From: Lolium rigidum
Taxonomy: Eukaryota; Streptophyta; Magnoliopsida; Poales; Poaceae
Assembly (NCBI RefSeq): GCF_022539505.1
Contig: NC_061508.1
Coordinates: 60,370,033 to 60,434,032, forward strand
DNA length: 64,000 bases
Reading direction: 5' to 3'
This document shows, piece after piece, positions 1 through 12,878 of the stretch. Every line of letters starts with the position of its first letter. Within the stretch, counting starts at the first letter, position 1. The translations under genes were made by a program, and so were the position numbers. The notes beneath the pieces were generated by a model, which worked only from the letters and a program-made list of their open reading frames with translations, made no database searches and was not told the DNA's origin.

Positions 1-2792
1 CGTCTCTCTTTCCTCGATGCGTACTCCGGGTACAACCAGCATCAAACCGAAGAAGGAGGACCAGGAGCTAACCGCGTTCATCACTCCACACGACGTTTCT
101 CGCTACAACGTCATGACCTTCGGGTTAAAAAATGCAGGAGCTACTTATCAACGCCGCATGCAAGCCCGCTCGCGGAGCAGATTGGAAGAAACATTGAAGT
201 CTACATCGACGATATCGTGGTGAAAACAAAGCACGCAGTCACACTCATCGATGACTTGCGAGAGACCTTTGACAATCTGGACAGATACAAAATTAAGATA
301 AATCCCAAGAAGTGTTTCTTTGGAGTGCCAGGAGGGCAAGTACTCGGGTACTTCATATCAGCCAGAGGAATCGGGGCCAATCCCTTGAAGATCAAAGTTA
401 TTCTCGACATGGAGCCGCCAAAGAACCTGCACCAAGTGCAGCAGCTGGCAGGCCGATTAGCAGCGCTTAGCAGGTTCATCGCGAAGCTAGGAGAGAAAGC
501 TTTGCCCTTCTACAATTTGATGAAAAAGTCAGAAAAGTTCGAGTGGACAAAGGAAGCACAAGACTCCTTTGACAACCTAAAGAAAATCCTATCGACCTCT
601 CCGGTGCTCGTGACTCCGCGTGAAAAGGAGACACTGCTGATGTAGAGCGAGAAGAAGCAGGGAGAGTTCATGGTGTGCAGAGGCCTGTTTACTACCTCAG
701 TGAAGTACTTACCCCCGCAAGACAGAGGTATCCTCACCACCAGAAGTTGGCATATGCAGTATGGAGGTCGGCTCGCAAGCTGAGGCACTACTTCACGGAG
801 CACCCGATCAAAGTTGTGAGCGAAGCACCCCGAAGAGCATAATGACCAATCCGAAGCCACAGTGTCGAGTGTCTCAATGGGCCATCGAATTAGCGCCACA
901 CGACATAACTTACGTCAACCGAACGGCGGTAAAATCCCAAATCCTCCCGGATTTCGTGGCGATTGGATCCAATCACGTACACCGAGCAACACCCGACATG
1001 TCGGGGTCATGGGTAATGTACTTTGATGGGTCAAAACGAAGTACAGAGTAGGGGCAGGAGTGGTGCCGATATCACCACAGGGAGATAAAATGAAGTATAT
1101 ACCGCGTATGAATTTCTCCCTACCGACAAACAACGAAGCGGAATACGAAGCGCCGCCGCACGGAATGAAAATGGCGAAGGCGTGTGGCGCTACGCGCCTA
1201 GAAATCTACGGAGATTCGAACTTGGTGGTCCAGCAAGTCAATGAACTTGTGCGATGCAGATCGGCGACAACATGGTTGCTTATCGGCAGCTGTATCGGAA
1301 CATGGAGGCTAAATTCGAAGGATGCGAGCTTAAGCACATCGGCAGAGCCGTAACGAGGAAGCCGACACTCGGCGAACATCGGGTCCACATGCTCCCCCAT
1401 TCCAGTATGGAGTTTTTTACGAAGTGATCGCTCAAAGATCAATTAAAGAAAAACCGTCTCGCAAAGCCATCGGGTGAAGAATTGGAAAAAAGCTCATTGC
1501 AAAAACCTTCGGCTGAAGAATCTCCAACCTTTCTTCCGAGCAAGTCCTCCTCCTAGAGCCTCTATGGACCAAACCATTTTTAGCGTACCTGTCGAAACAA
1601 GAGCTGCCGTAAGACTCGTGGAAGCTAAGCGAGTCGTTAGACGATCAAAGGCCTTCACAAGTGATAAATGGTGAGCTTTACAAGCGCAAAGATCTCAGGG
1701 ATCTTCCAAAGGTGCATCGCCATTGACGATGGAAAAGCACCGTTGCGCGAAATACATGAAGGAACCTCGCGGGCATCATGCAGAAGCAGAGCCCTTGTGG
1801 CGAAAGCCTTTAGGGCGGGATTTTACTGGCCAACGGCAGCATCAGATGCCAGGGATCTAGTCATGAAGTGCGATGCGTGCCAACGTTTCTCATCGAAACC
1901 ACACGCTCCTGCAACGGATTTAATGACGATACCTTTGGCATGGCCATTCGCTCAGTGGGGACTCGATCAAGTTGGACCACTGCCAAGATCATCACCCGGA
2001 GGACACACGTACTTACCGGTTGCAGCCGACAAATTCACTAAGTGGATCGAGGCAGCACTCAGTGCGAAATCAAAAGGCTGAAACGGCGGTTCAATTCTTC
2101 AAAGGAATAACCTCGTCGATTTGGTATGCCCCATAGCATCGTCACGCACAACGGTTCCAATTTTGATTCCGATGAATTCAGGAAATTTTGTGACGATGGG
2201 GGAATCAAATTGAAATTCGCATCAGCCTCTCACCCACAGACCAATGGCCAGGTGGAAAGGATCAATGGTTTAATAGGGGATGGTTTAAAGAAACGCCTTA
2301 AAGGTGCAGCCGGAGCCTGGGTTGAAGAATTACCATCTGTGCTATGGAGTTTGCGTACCACCCCCAACAGGTCGACTCAATACACTCCGTTCTTCTTGGT
2401 GTACGGAGCCGAAGCAGTCCTGCCAGCCGACGTCCGATTTGAAGCACCTCGAGTAACAGCGTACACAGAGTCCTCCTCCAATATCGCGTTACAAGATGCT
2501 GTCGACCTCCTTGACGAAGCACGAGATATCGCCTTGGCAAGAACAACGGTCTACCAGCAAGCACTGAGAAATTATCACAACCGACGAATACGCGCAAATG
2601 GTTTCAGTTGTTGGAGATATGGTACTTCGGTTGAAGCAAAAAAGACCCTTGAAGCTAGAATCCCCATGGGAAGGACCATACATCGTCACTGAAGTGATAC
2701 CAGGAGGAGCCTATCGGCTCAAGAATCCAGAATCAGGAAAAGACGTCGAGAATCCGTGGAACATCGCGCAATTGCGACGGTTTTATACTTAG
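1..2792 (+). pseudogene. Gypsy pol remnant: RT, RNase H, integrase
   Basis: Broken polyprotein read in several frames. The RT active-site motif YIDDIV is encoded at 202-219, followed by thumb and connection sequence to about 640. RNase H is recognisable around 1060-1350 (residues NNEAEYEA, then YGDSNLVVQQV). The integrase zinc finger (CDACQRF) and core (WGLDQVGPLP) lie at about 1770-2080, and the rest of the core at 2126-2692. In the core the second catalytic Asp of the usual TDNG motif is His (codon 2147-2149, THNG), while the Glu of GQVER is kept. The C-terminal tail ends at 2792 with QLRRFYT. Stops and frameshifts near 643, 1050, 2080 and 2595 rule out a working product. Confidence 0.85.
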
Positions 2793-2933
2793 GATACGAT
2801 TGTTCTTTTTTTTCAACGGCCTACAAGGTTGCCTTGCATTATGAATAAAGATCTAATCAGATTTCTGTTACCCCTTTTCTTGCTTCAGGCTTTGGCACCC
2901 GAACGAAACGTTCGGAACCGCTTCCATCGGCTC

Positions 2934-3005
2934 TAACTCCCATCGGGAGCGTTGGCCTAACTCCCATCGGGAGCATTGGCCTAACTCCCATCGGGAGCGT
3001 TGGCC
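2934..3005 (+). repeat. Three 24-bp tandem units with CTCCCATCGGGAG core
   Basis: Units at 2934-2957, 2958-2981 and 2982-3005 are nearly identical. Each holds the near-palindrome CTCCCATCGGGAG, which recurs singly at about 4188, 7274, 7377 and 7648 in the same element. It sits just after the end of pol. Function is unknown; hairpin formation is possible. Confidence 0.9.
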
Positions 3006-3443
3006 CAGAAAAAACGTGTTTACACGATGACATTAATTAAATACTCTCAGCGAGAGCTAAGATTAATGACATACAAAAACAACCAATCCAAGCCTCGAAA
3101 AATACGCGAGTGCTGCTAGATCGATGGTTACATTAAAATAAGGCTCAAACAAGTGCACCGTGTGACGAAGCCGAACTTTCGCATAAATTACATATCGACT
3201 TCGCAATAACATTGCATAAAATATAACGAAGTCGTCGAGTAAGCAGGTTGAACGGATCACTCAGCCGCACTCGACAATAAAGTAGCAATCAAATAAACAT
3301 AAGCGTGCAGCCGTACGCAGCAAACAGCCTTATGCGAAATACAAGGCTATTACGTTCATAATCGGGATCCCCGGTCCCAGTGGGCCTTCGGCTCCTTTTC
3401 GAGACATGACTCCATCCGAGAAACAATGGTGTGAGCAGGACCT

Positions 3444-6400
3444 CTAGCAAGCATCATAGTACCGGCCTAAATCCCTTTCGGTGTTTGCCACGGCTCTTAA
3501 ATCTAAAGATGGATGGCATGCCAATATTGAAGCAAAAGCAAGCTCAGCACCAGCTAGAAGCTCTTTCCGCACCAGCAGCCGAATCCTTTCTGGAGATTTG
3601 AATCGGGTGAACAAGCCAGACAAAGTTTCAGCTGCCTGATCCAGAGGAAACAAGGTGTGCCAAACCATCGTGAGAAGGGCGTAGTATTTGTCAAAATAAT
3701 AGTGTGCCTTCATCACCCGGTACTTGAACTTCGCCATGATGACGGCCTTCGGACGATGTAGCCATAAACCATGTGTTGGGTGCGCAACGTCGGTCATCGC
3801 CTCAACCTCTTCATGAATCTTTCTGTCCTCTTCAGCTGCATCCGAAGCCACGACTGGAAAAGGAACGAATGTTAGAACATTCAAGCTATACCTAGAATCA
3901 GAATGCAGGCTAACACTCACAGTTCAAACTTTCGGTAGCAACATGAAGACCATCAAGAGCGTATTGTTCAATGGCAGTCGCTATTTCTCCCTTCTTCTTC
4001 ACCAAGGCAGCCATCGCACGAAGGGAAGTAATGTCTTTATTTAGACTAGACACCTGGTCACGTAACTGACGAACAAGGCCTGATTCATCATTACCCGAAG
4101 GATTCGGAAAGAGCTCGGCACGGGAAGAAGATGAGGGAATCTGCAGCACGTCCTCACTTCAGACCAAGCATTAATATAAAAAAGAAACTCCCATCGGGAG
4201 CATCGAGTGCACATCATACAGGCAAAAGGATGTTTGGCAACAGAGCCGAATTTAAAAAGTGTTACGAAAATATTATGTACAACAACAGTTCAAGGATTAG
4301 CCGACGTTGAACCGGGGCTGACTCAGAGCAGTGCTCGGCTTGTGCTTCAGCCACCAACTTCAGAAGCCGGTTAGCGCAAGTTATTGCCGATCTTTTTAAA
4401 GGCTCAAGGTCGACTAGATGATTTTCATCATCAACAGGCAGCGCCTTAGAGAACTCTTCCAATTCCGACCCCATCCCGTGGCCCATAAGCAACTGGAAAG
4501 TAAGAACCGCACCAATCGAGCGGTTGCGACGTTTCAAGCCCTCTACAGGTTCGGAGGGATCGACAAGGAAGGCTTCAGCCATCTCGTCGAGAGTCTTGTC
4601 CAGCTTCGCCTTAGGGAAGATCATCGAGTATAACTTCGACAGTGCTCCCTTGGACTTCTGCAGCAATCTGAGGATCTGGACATTTGACTCAGCAGCAAGT
4701 GACAAGGCGTCGGCCGTAGAATCCTCCCGAAGCTGATGACGTCGACTGACAGTTAAATTGGCGGCCTCTGAAAAAGAGATGTATCAATAATCAATGGAGA
4801 AAGCATCAAGAAAGGAGCGGAACACCATAAGGATTTTTTACCCAGTAAATCCTTGACGGATTCGCGGAGGACACCTTCCTTCTTATCAATTGCAGCCGCC
4901 GCCGCACGCCCGGCATCTTGATCATCTTTCGTCTGACGCTTCAGCCTCGTTACCTCCTCCTTCAACAAGGCGTTCTCACTCTTGGCATCGGCAGCGATCC
5001 TGCTGGCTTCGATCGCTTGATCAGCCGAAGACTTGACAGCCTTCCGAAGTTGGGCATTTTCGGCCTCTAGGCGAGTGAATTGTTCAGCAAAATCCGCCAC
5101 AAGCATCGACCGTAGCGTAAATCGGCCGCAGCCAGGAAAAACAAGAGGAGTCAGTGTGATGGAGATTCAAGCAAAGCTGCATGCATTAAGTACTTACGTG
5201 ATCACGGCCAGCCGGCGGGGTGGGAGCATCATCGAAGGAATAACTCTTGATATTGGGACCTTCTCTACACCCGTTCGGGATGGAGGTGTCGACTTGGCAG
5301 AGAAGGGTTCGATTCCTTAGCCGATGCTACTCTTTCAGAGGCTAGTTTAGCCCTCTTTGCGAGAGGAACATCGTCATCATCATCGGAGAGCTGTTCAAGT
5401 ACGGCGAGCAGTTAGTATGCAAGGTGACAAGAAATAAAAGTAACAAAGAGTATAAATGCTCACAGGTCCAGATCATCTTCGTCCACGAAGAAACTTGTTG
5501 AACCCTTCTTAGCAGGAGGAGGCGAAGCAGCTTCGTCGGCATCATTATCTCCTCATGAAGAACTTGATTCAGCCGAAGCGATAAGATCATCATATACCTG
5601 CTTGCGACGTCTGCTCTTGAAGAAGGCGTCATCTTCATCAGTTTCCTCCTCTTGGACATCGCTGTCCTCAAGGGCATGCCGAGCATCCTCGGTTCCCTCG
5701 TAATCGTCATCGTCGTCTTCTAATACCACACCACTCTCGGGTGAGGGAGGATAACATTGGGCGACAGCTGGAACCCGCGGAAGGATACAAAACATGTAAG
5801 GCACAAAACAGAAAAAAAGGTAATGACAATAAATGAAGAACGATAAGGTTACCTCGGACGGAAGATGCTTGAAATCATAAGGAGGGCGCGCCGATGTCAA
5901 GACAATGGTGTCCTTGGTGCCGAGGCATGTCGGCGACGAACTTCGTTCGGAGCTCATTTGCCGACAGTGTCGGCGGAGTTGACCCTCGACTTGTCATTTT
6001 TGCCGTGAAAAGCCACAACCGGTGAGGGCGAGACATCAGCGGCTGCACTCGACGTTGTAGGAAAACTGAAACTACTTCAGCACCGCACATCGTCATGCCT
6101 CCTGAATTCTTCAAAGTGACAATTTGCTTGAAAAGCTCGTCGGCTATCGCCTTTTCTTCGGGAGAAAGGGCGTTGTTCCAAGACTTCTTCTTGTGAGCCA
6201 CCAAGACATCGTCAAAAGGAGGGAGATTTGAACGCCGCCCAGGAACGATAGGGTCCCGAAGGTAGAACCACTTGTTGCGCCAGCCCTGGACGGATTCCTT
6301 CATCGGATAGTCGAAGTAGTCGACCTCCTTCCTGACAACGAAGCCAACGCCACCGACGACAGGGGGCCGTTGCTATCATTATGACGCTTCACATAGAAGA

Positions 6401-6771
6401 TCTTCCTCCAAAGACCCCAGTGGGGCTCAATGCCGAGGAAGGCTTCACAGACAGTGATAAAAATGGAAAGGTGGAGGATGGAATTTGGGGTCAGCTGCCA
6501 CAGCTGAATCCCATAGAAGAAAAGGAGGGAACGAAGAAACTCGTGTGCCGGAGATATAGGCCACGAAACGTAAAAGCGACAAACATGACGGTGAAGCCCT
6601 TTGGGGGGCTTGGGCGAGAAACCCGACCCGGGAGACGAATGTCATCCTCGTATGCGTAGATGAAGCCGAGGGCGCGAAGTTTGTTGATGTCGCGGTTGGT
6701 AATGGCGAAGCGCTCCAGTTGCGGCTAACTTTGGCCGCCTCCGATGTGCTGCCACTCTTCTTTTTGCCCAT
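3444..6771 (-). pseudogene. Antisense Tat-element gene (Transposase_28-like), broken
   Basis: On the minus strand, from an ATG at 6771 (start MGKKKSGSTSEAAK) down to a stop at 3444, coding-like sequence is spread over several frames and probable exons. The segment 6303-5875 (GWRNKWFYLRDP, then FDDVLVAHKKKSWN) resembles the Pfam family PF04195, labelled putative gypsy-type transposon. Downstream come an acidic, low-complexity stretch (5957-5553), a coiled-coil-rich stretch (5106-4753, many LxxE/ALLKEEV patterns), and a C-terminal block (3920-3444) rich in Leu and Ala. Such antisense genes between integrase and 3' LTR are known in grass Tat elements; their role is unknown. Some frame changes may be introns with GT/AG ends, others are mutations. 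Confidence 0.65.
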
Positions 6772-7221
6772 GGTGAACGAAGCTTCTGATGAAAAGGCAG
6801 AGGAGCAGGAGGCTTGAAGGAGAAGATGAGCAGTGAACGGGGTAAAAGGTAAAAAGAAAGGAGGCTCCCTATTTATCTCGAAAGAATTTGAGCACGTACG
6901 TGGCCATAACTCCACAAAGCATCGTGGGGAGAGGAGCAGATCCGACCGTACACGTGGCGCCGGAAGAAGGAGTGGAACCGGCGGCCCATTATTCCCACGT
7001 CGCGCGAAAAATGAGGTGACGCCTCGATCGCCGCGCGTGCACCGATCAAGACCTAAAACCGCCCGCGCAGAGCTAGGGTGGGCCCGTCAGGTCAAGTCCT
7101 ATCAATTGACCCACAGCAGTTACACGTCAAGTCAAATCCCGTCAATCGGCCCAAAACTATGACGTCATATATAAAAAAAACTAGAGGCACCCGAAGGAAA
7201 TATAAAATCATCGGATGAAGG

Positions 7222-7689
7222 ACTTGAGTCCACGCACGGATTGCAAGCATCCGAACCTGGACTCGGGGGCTACTCCCATCGGGAGCAATGACGCGCACCC
7301 GATAAAAAGAAGATTCGACAGAATAAGCAGTCGAAGGAATAAAAGTTTGAAAGTTTTTTGCACACTTCGTTAATTACTCCCATCGGGAGGACGTGGTGCA
7401 CACCCGTTGAAAGTTTTTTGCACTCCAGGATCATCCCCGGGGACTTGATTCTGTGTAGAGTAACGTTGTTTTGCCACCGGCAGTTAACCAACAAAAGTTG
7501 GGCACGTTACTCATTATCCTTTGCGAAAAGAAAATGTATCGGATGACCTATGAAGACTTGTGAAAAACTTGGCAGAGGAAAGTATTCGAGTAGTACAACT
7601 TGAGTCTACGCACGGATTGCAAGCGTCCGTACCTAGACTCGGGGCTACTCCCATCGGGAGCGCCGACGCGCACCCGATAAAAAGAAGAT
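7222..7689 (+). repeat. Direct repeat pair of about 93 bp (7222-7314, 7598-7689)
   Basis: Two copies, 376 bp apart, share the sequence from ACTTGAGTC(C/T)ACGCACGG to GATAAAAAGAAGAT with few differences. Each contains one CTCCCATCGGGAG motif. They lie upstream of the 3' LTR in the non-coding end of the Tat element. No gene is seen in 6780-7798. Confidence 0.85.
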
Positions 7690-7798
7690 GAAGCATAATC
7701 AAGATGAACAAGAGCAATGAAGGAGAAGAATGTCGTGGAAAAACATGCATTAGTCTCTACCCGAATTATCTTCGGCTAGACACTCGGGGCTATCGACG

Positions 7799-8336
7799 TG
7801 GGCATTACCCTTCGGGTAACCAGTATTGCCCTATCTGGTATTGACAAATTGGAGGCCCATGAAGATACCTGAAGGCGAGATGGGCCACTAGGTCGGCGCA
7901 CTAGAAGATTCCTTGACGGGCAAGACGGGGAAGCGAACAAACAAGGAAAGATTGGATCTAAACTACTGTAAACCTAGTCGTACTCGGTTAGGACCCTTGA
8001 GACCTGGCCTCCTATATAAAGGCCAGGAGAGGGGCTGCCGAGGGACACGAACAATCTTAGCAATCTTAGCCAGAAAAAGCTTAGAGCTAGGTCATCTTAG
8101 CAATAGCCATCTCGACGAGATCTCAGCCGAACTATTCGGCACCCCATTGTAACCCATTATCATCATAATCAAGAACAGACAGGCAGGACGTAAGGGTTTT
8201 ACCTCATCGAGGGCCCCAAACCTGGGTAAATCGCTCTCCCCGCTTGTCTGTGAACCGATGTCTCGTGTCAGCTTGCAGGATTCCGTCAACCCTAAGCCCC
8301 TATCGGAGGGCATTGGCGAGGAGTACCCTCGACACA
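7799..8336 (+). mobile_element. 3' LTR of the Tat-type element
   Basis: Begins at TGGGCATTACCC after a (C)ACTCGGGGC tract and ends at CTCGACACA; about 538 bp. A TATA box (TATATAAA) lies at 8013-8020, followed by GGCCAGGAGAGGGG, as expected for an LTR transcription start. The exact ends are inferred from TG...CA and cannot be checked because the 5' LTR is outside the window. The DNA to the right changes abruptly to chromovirus LTR. Confidence 0.6.
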
Positions 8337-11300
8337 TGGGATAGGTTGATTAAACATAAAGTAAAGAGTGATGGTGCCTTGCTCTTGTAGAGCTTTGCAC
8401 AAGGTGCTTTGCAAGAGTGTTAGCTTGCCTTGAGCAGGGTAGTGGTCATAGTTTTCCTCCTCCTCCTGGGAGTAGCCTTCCTCCTCTTGATACTCCTCGT
8501 TACTAGCATCTATACACGAATACGACGTATACAATCACAAAACAAGACTTAAGTGCTAGACTAAACACCCCAAAGGTTCACACAAGCTTATGCTAGCAAC
8601 ACATCAATCATAGCATGGTGATTTACTTGGTGTTCTTATTTAAGAGAAAAATAATTTCCTCTCATTACAATTATTGATTTGGTTTGCTATTTAATTCTTT
8701 GGAGAAAATAATTTCCTCTCATTAAATCATATTAAGATTTAATCTCCTAAAATAATAATAAGGTATGAAATATAAGTTGACCAAGGTCAACATTTCATAT
8801 CTATTATGGGGGAGTATAATTTAAATGAGGTGCTACACCTCATGCATTTTAATAATAACTTGGTAATGATTTAAAATCACTAAGTAATGAAATATGAGTT
8901 TTATTAGACTAAGGACAATACCTCATACTGAATTACTTAGGATCAAGATTTAAATGAGAGAGTAGCTCTCATACTATTTACACAATTTAATTTAAAGGAT
9001 TGAAATGGACTAGAAATGGCTCCATAGCCATTATTTTCCTCTAGTCCATGATCATACAAACAACTTGGCTATCTTTTTGCATAATCAAATAGAGTATATC
9101 ATTTGTGATTTATGAGAGTTGGAATCAACTCAAAATCAATTATGGTTGAATTTTAAATAAAGTTTCATATTGTAAAAGTCCCTGCCTTGTCATTTTTATC
9201 ATTTGAATTCTACTATGAAATTGAGGGTGAGACCAGTGGCATTGTTTAGATAATTTCATGGGCTTTCCAAAGATATAAAGTTTGCTAAATTTGGTGCAGT
9301 AGATTTGAAACTATTCAATTTTGAAGTTGACACCAGTATTGAATTTGAGTGAAACGAATTAAACGAGATTTGAATTCCTGGGCCGCGCGGGAAAAACCTA
9401 ATGGGCCCAAAACGACTTAAACAGACAGACCCAGCCCAACAACGCATCCAGTGCGAGTGGACCGTCTGACGAGGTGGGGTCCACCCGTCATAGGCTCAAT
9501 CAAAGTGAAACGGTATGAGTGCGTGTGAGACGTTGGATTAGAGAGAAGATCGACGGCGCACATTGATGCGTGCAATCGACACGTCCGTTGGGAACCCCAA
9601 GAGGAAGGTGTGATGCGTACAGTAGCAAGTTTTCCCTCAGAAAGAAACCAAGATTTATCGAACCAGTAGGAGCCAAGAAGCACGTTGAAGGTTGATGGTG
9701 GCGGAGTGTAGTGCGGCGCAACACCAGGGTTTCCGGCGCCAACGTGGAACCTGCACAACTCAATCACAAAACTTTGCCCCAACGTAACAGTGAGGTTGTC
9801 AATCTCACCAGCTTGCTGTAAACAAAGGATTAAACGTATTGTGTGGAAGATGATGATTGTTTGCGAAGAACAGTAAAAAACAATTGCAGTAGATTGTATT
9901 TCAGATGTAAAGAATAGGACCGGTGTCCACAGTTCACTAGTGGTGTCTCTCCCATAAGATAGCAGATGTTGGGTGAACAAATTACAGTTGGGCAATTGAC
10001 AAATAAAGAAGGCATAACAATGCACATACATATATCATGATGAGTACTATGAGATTTAATCAGGGCATTACGACAAAGTACATAGACCGCTATCCAAACA
10101 TGCATCTATGCCTAAAAAGTCCACCTTCAGGTTATCATCCGAACCCCTCCAGTATTAAGTTGTAAACAACGAGACACTTGCATTAAGTATGGTGCGTAAT
10201 GTAATCAACACAAATATCCTTAGACAAAGCATCGATGTTTTATCCCTAGTGGCAACAAGCACATCCACAACCTTAGAACTTTATGTCACTCGTCCCAGCA
10301 TTTAATGGAGGCATGAACCCACTATCGAGCATAAATACTCCCTCTTGGAGTCACAAGTATCAACTTGGCCGAGCCTCTACTAGCAACGGAGAGCATGCAA
10401 GAACATAAATATCATATATGATAGATTGAGAATCAACTTGACATAGTATTCAATATTCATCGGATCCCAACAAACACAACATGAAGGATTACAAATAGAT
10501 GATCTTGATCATGATAGGCAGCTCACAAGATCTAACATGATAGCACAATGAGGAGAAGACAACCATCTAGCTACTGCTATGGACCCATAGTCCAGGGGTG
10601 GACTACTCACACATCGATCCGGAGGCGATCATGGCGATGAAGAGACCTCCGGGAAATGATTCCCCTCTCCGGCAGGGTGCCGGAGGCGATCTCCTGAATC
10701 CCCCGAGATGGGATTGGCGGCGGCGGCGTCTCTGGAAGGTTTTCCGTATCGTGGCTTTCGGTACTGGGGGTTTCGCGACGAAGGCTTTAAGTAGGCGGAA
10801 GGGCAGGTCAAGGGCGTCACGGGGGACCCACACAGTAGGGCCGCGCGGCCAGGGCCCAGGCCGCGCCGCCCTAGTGTGTCGTCGCCCCGTGGCCCCACTT
10901 CATTTCCTCTGCGGACTTCTGGAAGCTTCGTGCAAAAATAGGACCCTGGGCGTTGATTTCGTCCAATTCCGAGAATATTTCCTTACTAGGATTTCTGAAA
11001 CCAAAAACAGCAGAAAACAACAACCGGCTCTTCGGCATCTCGTCAATAGGTTAGTGCCGGAAAATGCATAATAATGACATATAATGTGTATAAAACATGT
11101 GAGTATCATCATAAAAGTAGCATGGAACATAAGAAATTATAGATACGTTTGAGACGTATCACACATGCATCGTCGTCTCCGACGAGAGACGAGCTCACTG
11201 GCGGCGAGCCTAGGGGGTCGGAGGGCCTACCGGCGTTCCCGCGGTTGACGGCGAGGTGCGCGGCGACGTTGGCGAGGGTGCTGAGTCGACTGGTACAGGT

Positions 11301-12831
11301 AGCAGCGCTTGGGGAGGCTCCAATCGACGGCGGCAAGCTCCGGGTACTGGCGGCTCCGAGCTTCGAATTGCGGCGACTCCGGCGATAATTGGACTAGCTG
11401 TTGTTCCGAGGAGAAGTAGTGAAGAGAGGAGAGTTGGATGGTGTGAATGGTTAAGCCGCGGGGGTGCTCTATTTATAGGATCGTGAGGGGTGCCGCGGGT
11501 GCTGAGAGAGGTCGTCCATGGCGCGGCCGTTCTGAGGCTTGAAGGGGCAAGGTGAGTACAACATTTGATGGGCGGCGGCATGGCGATGCTTAACCCGCTT
11601 TCGGCGCTGCAAAAGGTGGACGAGATCGATCGGGCGCGTGTGATGAGTGCCACGGTACTGCGGCGAGATTCCGACGAGGACGATGGCGACGTTGCCTCTG
11701 CGCTTTCTGGAGTGTGTCTAGCAGCTAGAGGAGAGGGAGGCGGTGCTCGACACAGAGGTAGGGATGCAGGAGGGGTACTGAGTCGATGGGGCAATGCCAG
11801 CTCTGGCGCGTCCATGGAGCGGTGACCACGCCGACTGGCATGCCCTGGCATGGTACTGGGCGCGTGTTGCCTGGCCAATGCCAGCCTCGCGCGCGCTCGG
11901 GCCGTGCACCGTTATGATCAGCAAGCTATGGGGCATGTACTGGACAAGGTTTGGGTGAGAAAGAGAGGGCAAAGGTGGCCGACATGTGCACGGCATGGTG
12001 CAAAATGTGCTCTCTCCTCACTTTAATCAGCACCAGCAAGGACATGCACTGATGCAGAAGATGCATGAGAGCCAAATGATCACAAACCAAAAGTGGTTTA
12101 GCTCAAAACCCACTGGACAAAGAGGTGTATGTTAATTCCAGAATTGTGCCTGCAATGTGTTCGACGAAATGGCTGCATGAAACTTTTATTCAAATTTTGA
12201 AATTCGTTTTGGTGCAATTCATTTATATAATTAGAGAAGTAGAATGGTGGTGGTGGTGTTCATTTTGGGGTTGGTTTGCAAGTTTTCAAATTGGAGATGA
12301 TCTTCACCTTGCTCTCATGTTGCAACTTGTCCTATTTACCATTGTCAAACTAGGCAGAGTCAACATTCATGGTCAACACCAAAAATGTTCAACTTGACTT
12401 GGTCTTGGATGAGGTGGAAATAAGTAAGGGGTTTTAGTTTAGAAATCTTCCAAACCAGGGGTGCAAAGTGAGCAACATTTTATAGATCCCACTTTTGACC
12501 ATTATCATATGTAAGTGAGTTTTGAATTTTCTTTTGATTTGATTCTGGTTTCTTTGATGCAATTGTGTTTGTTTTTGATATATAAGTGTTTCACAACCAA
12601 GGGAGCAAGCAATGGTGGCCTTTATTAGGGTTTTGCATAATTGGCCAAAGTTGTATGTGAGTGAAAAGGGCAATATTTCATTTCTTTTATTTCACTCTAT
12701 ATGGGGTTCTAGGATCATGCATTAAGGTTTAAGCTCACTTAATTAACAATAAACACTCATCATGGCAAATGCACACAAGAAGAATGCACACTATGCATAA
12801 TACTATTTGTAGTGAAACTTGGGATGTTACA
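8337..12831 (-). mobile_element. 3' LTR of minus-strand chromovirus B, interrupted
   Basis: The right end (the LTR start on the minus strand) is TGTAACATCCCAAG, ending at 12831 and next to a purine tract on the minus strand, the classic PPT/LTR junction. A minus-strand TATA box (CCTATAAATAG) lies at 11469-11479. The LTR body is 8337-9563 plus 11162-12831, with the solo LTR 9564-11161 inserted. The left end is not found and may be cut by the Tat element. An acidic minus-strand frame at about 8534-8340 (EEYQEEEGYSQEEEE) could be a leader ORF of a related element. GC-rich open frames at 11210-11878 are composition effects. Confidence 0.7.
9564..11161 (-). mobile_element. Solo LTR, Athila-like (same family as 31056 element)
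   Basis: A 1,598-bp LTR in minus orientation. On the minus strand it starts TGATACGTCTCAAACG at 11161 and ends ...CGCATCA at 9564. It is flanked by a perfect 5-bp target duplication, CACAT, at 9559-9563 and 11162-11166. Its sequence matches the 5' LTR at 31056-36016 along its length, with the same words around the Pro/Gly-rich region near 10620-10900. No internal domain is present, so it is a product of LTR-LTR recombination. Open frames inside it are not genes. Confidence 0.93.
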
Positions 12832-12878
12832 AACCCTTCCCCCTTACAAAAGATCTCGTCCCGAGATCTTAAAGAAAA

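Larger units (their letters stand above)
1..8336 (+). mobile_element. Ty3/gypsy Tat-type LTR retrotransposon, 3' part
   Basis: The window opens inside the reverse transcriptase and runs through RNase H and integrase, then about 4 kb holding a gene remnant in antisense, tandem repeats and a 3' LTR. The order RT-RNase H-integrase, the absence of a chromodomain and an antisense gene between integrase and 3' LTR are typical of Tat-lineage elements of grasses (family knowledge). Gag, protease and the 5' LTR lie outside the window. The element is degenerate. Lineage is inferred from layout and protein style, not from a search. Confidence 0.8.

Noticed and set aside
9417..10031. 204-codon minus-strand open frame
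   Set aside because: It lies mostly inside the solo LTR and has no protein-like pattern; the same region of the other LTR does not keep the frame.
10598..11071. 157-codon plus-strand open frame
   Set aside because: Inside the solo LTR, in its GC-rich region; chance frame.
11210..11878. 222-codon Ser/Pro/Arg-rich minus-strand frame
   Set aside because: Falls in the GC-rich promoter part of the chromovirus LTR; several frames are open at once, as expected from composition.
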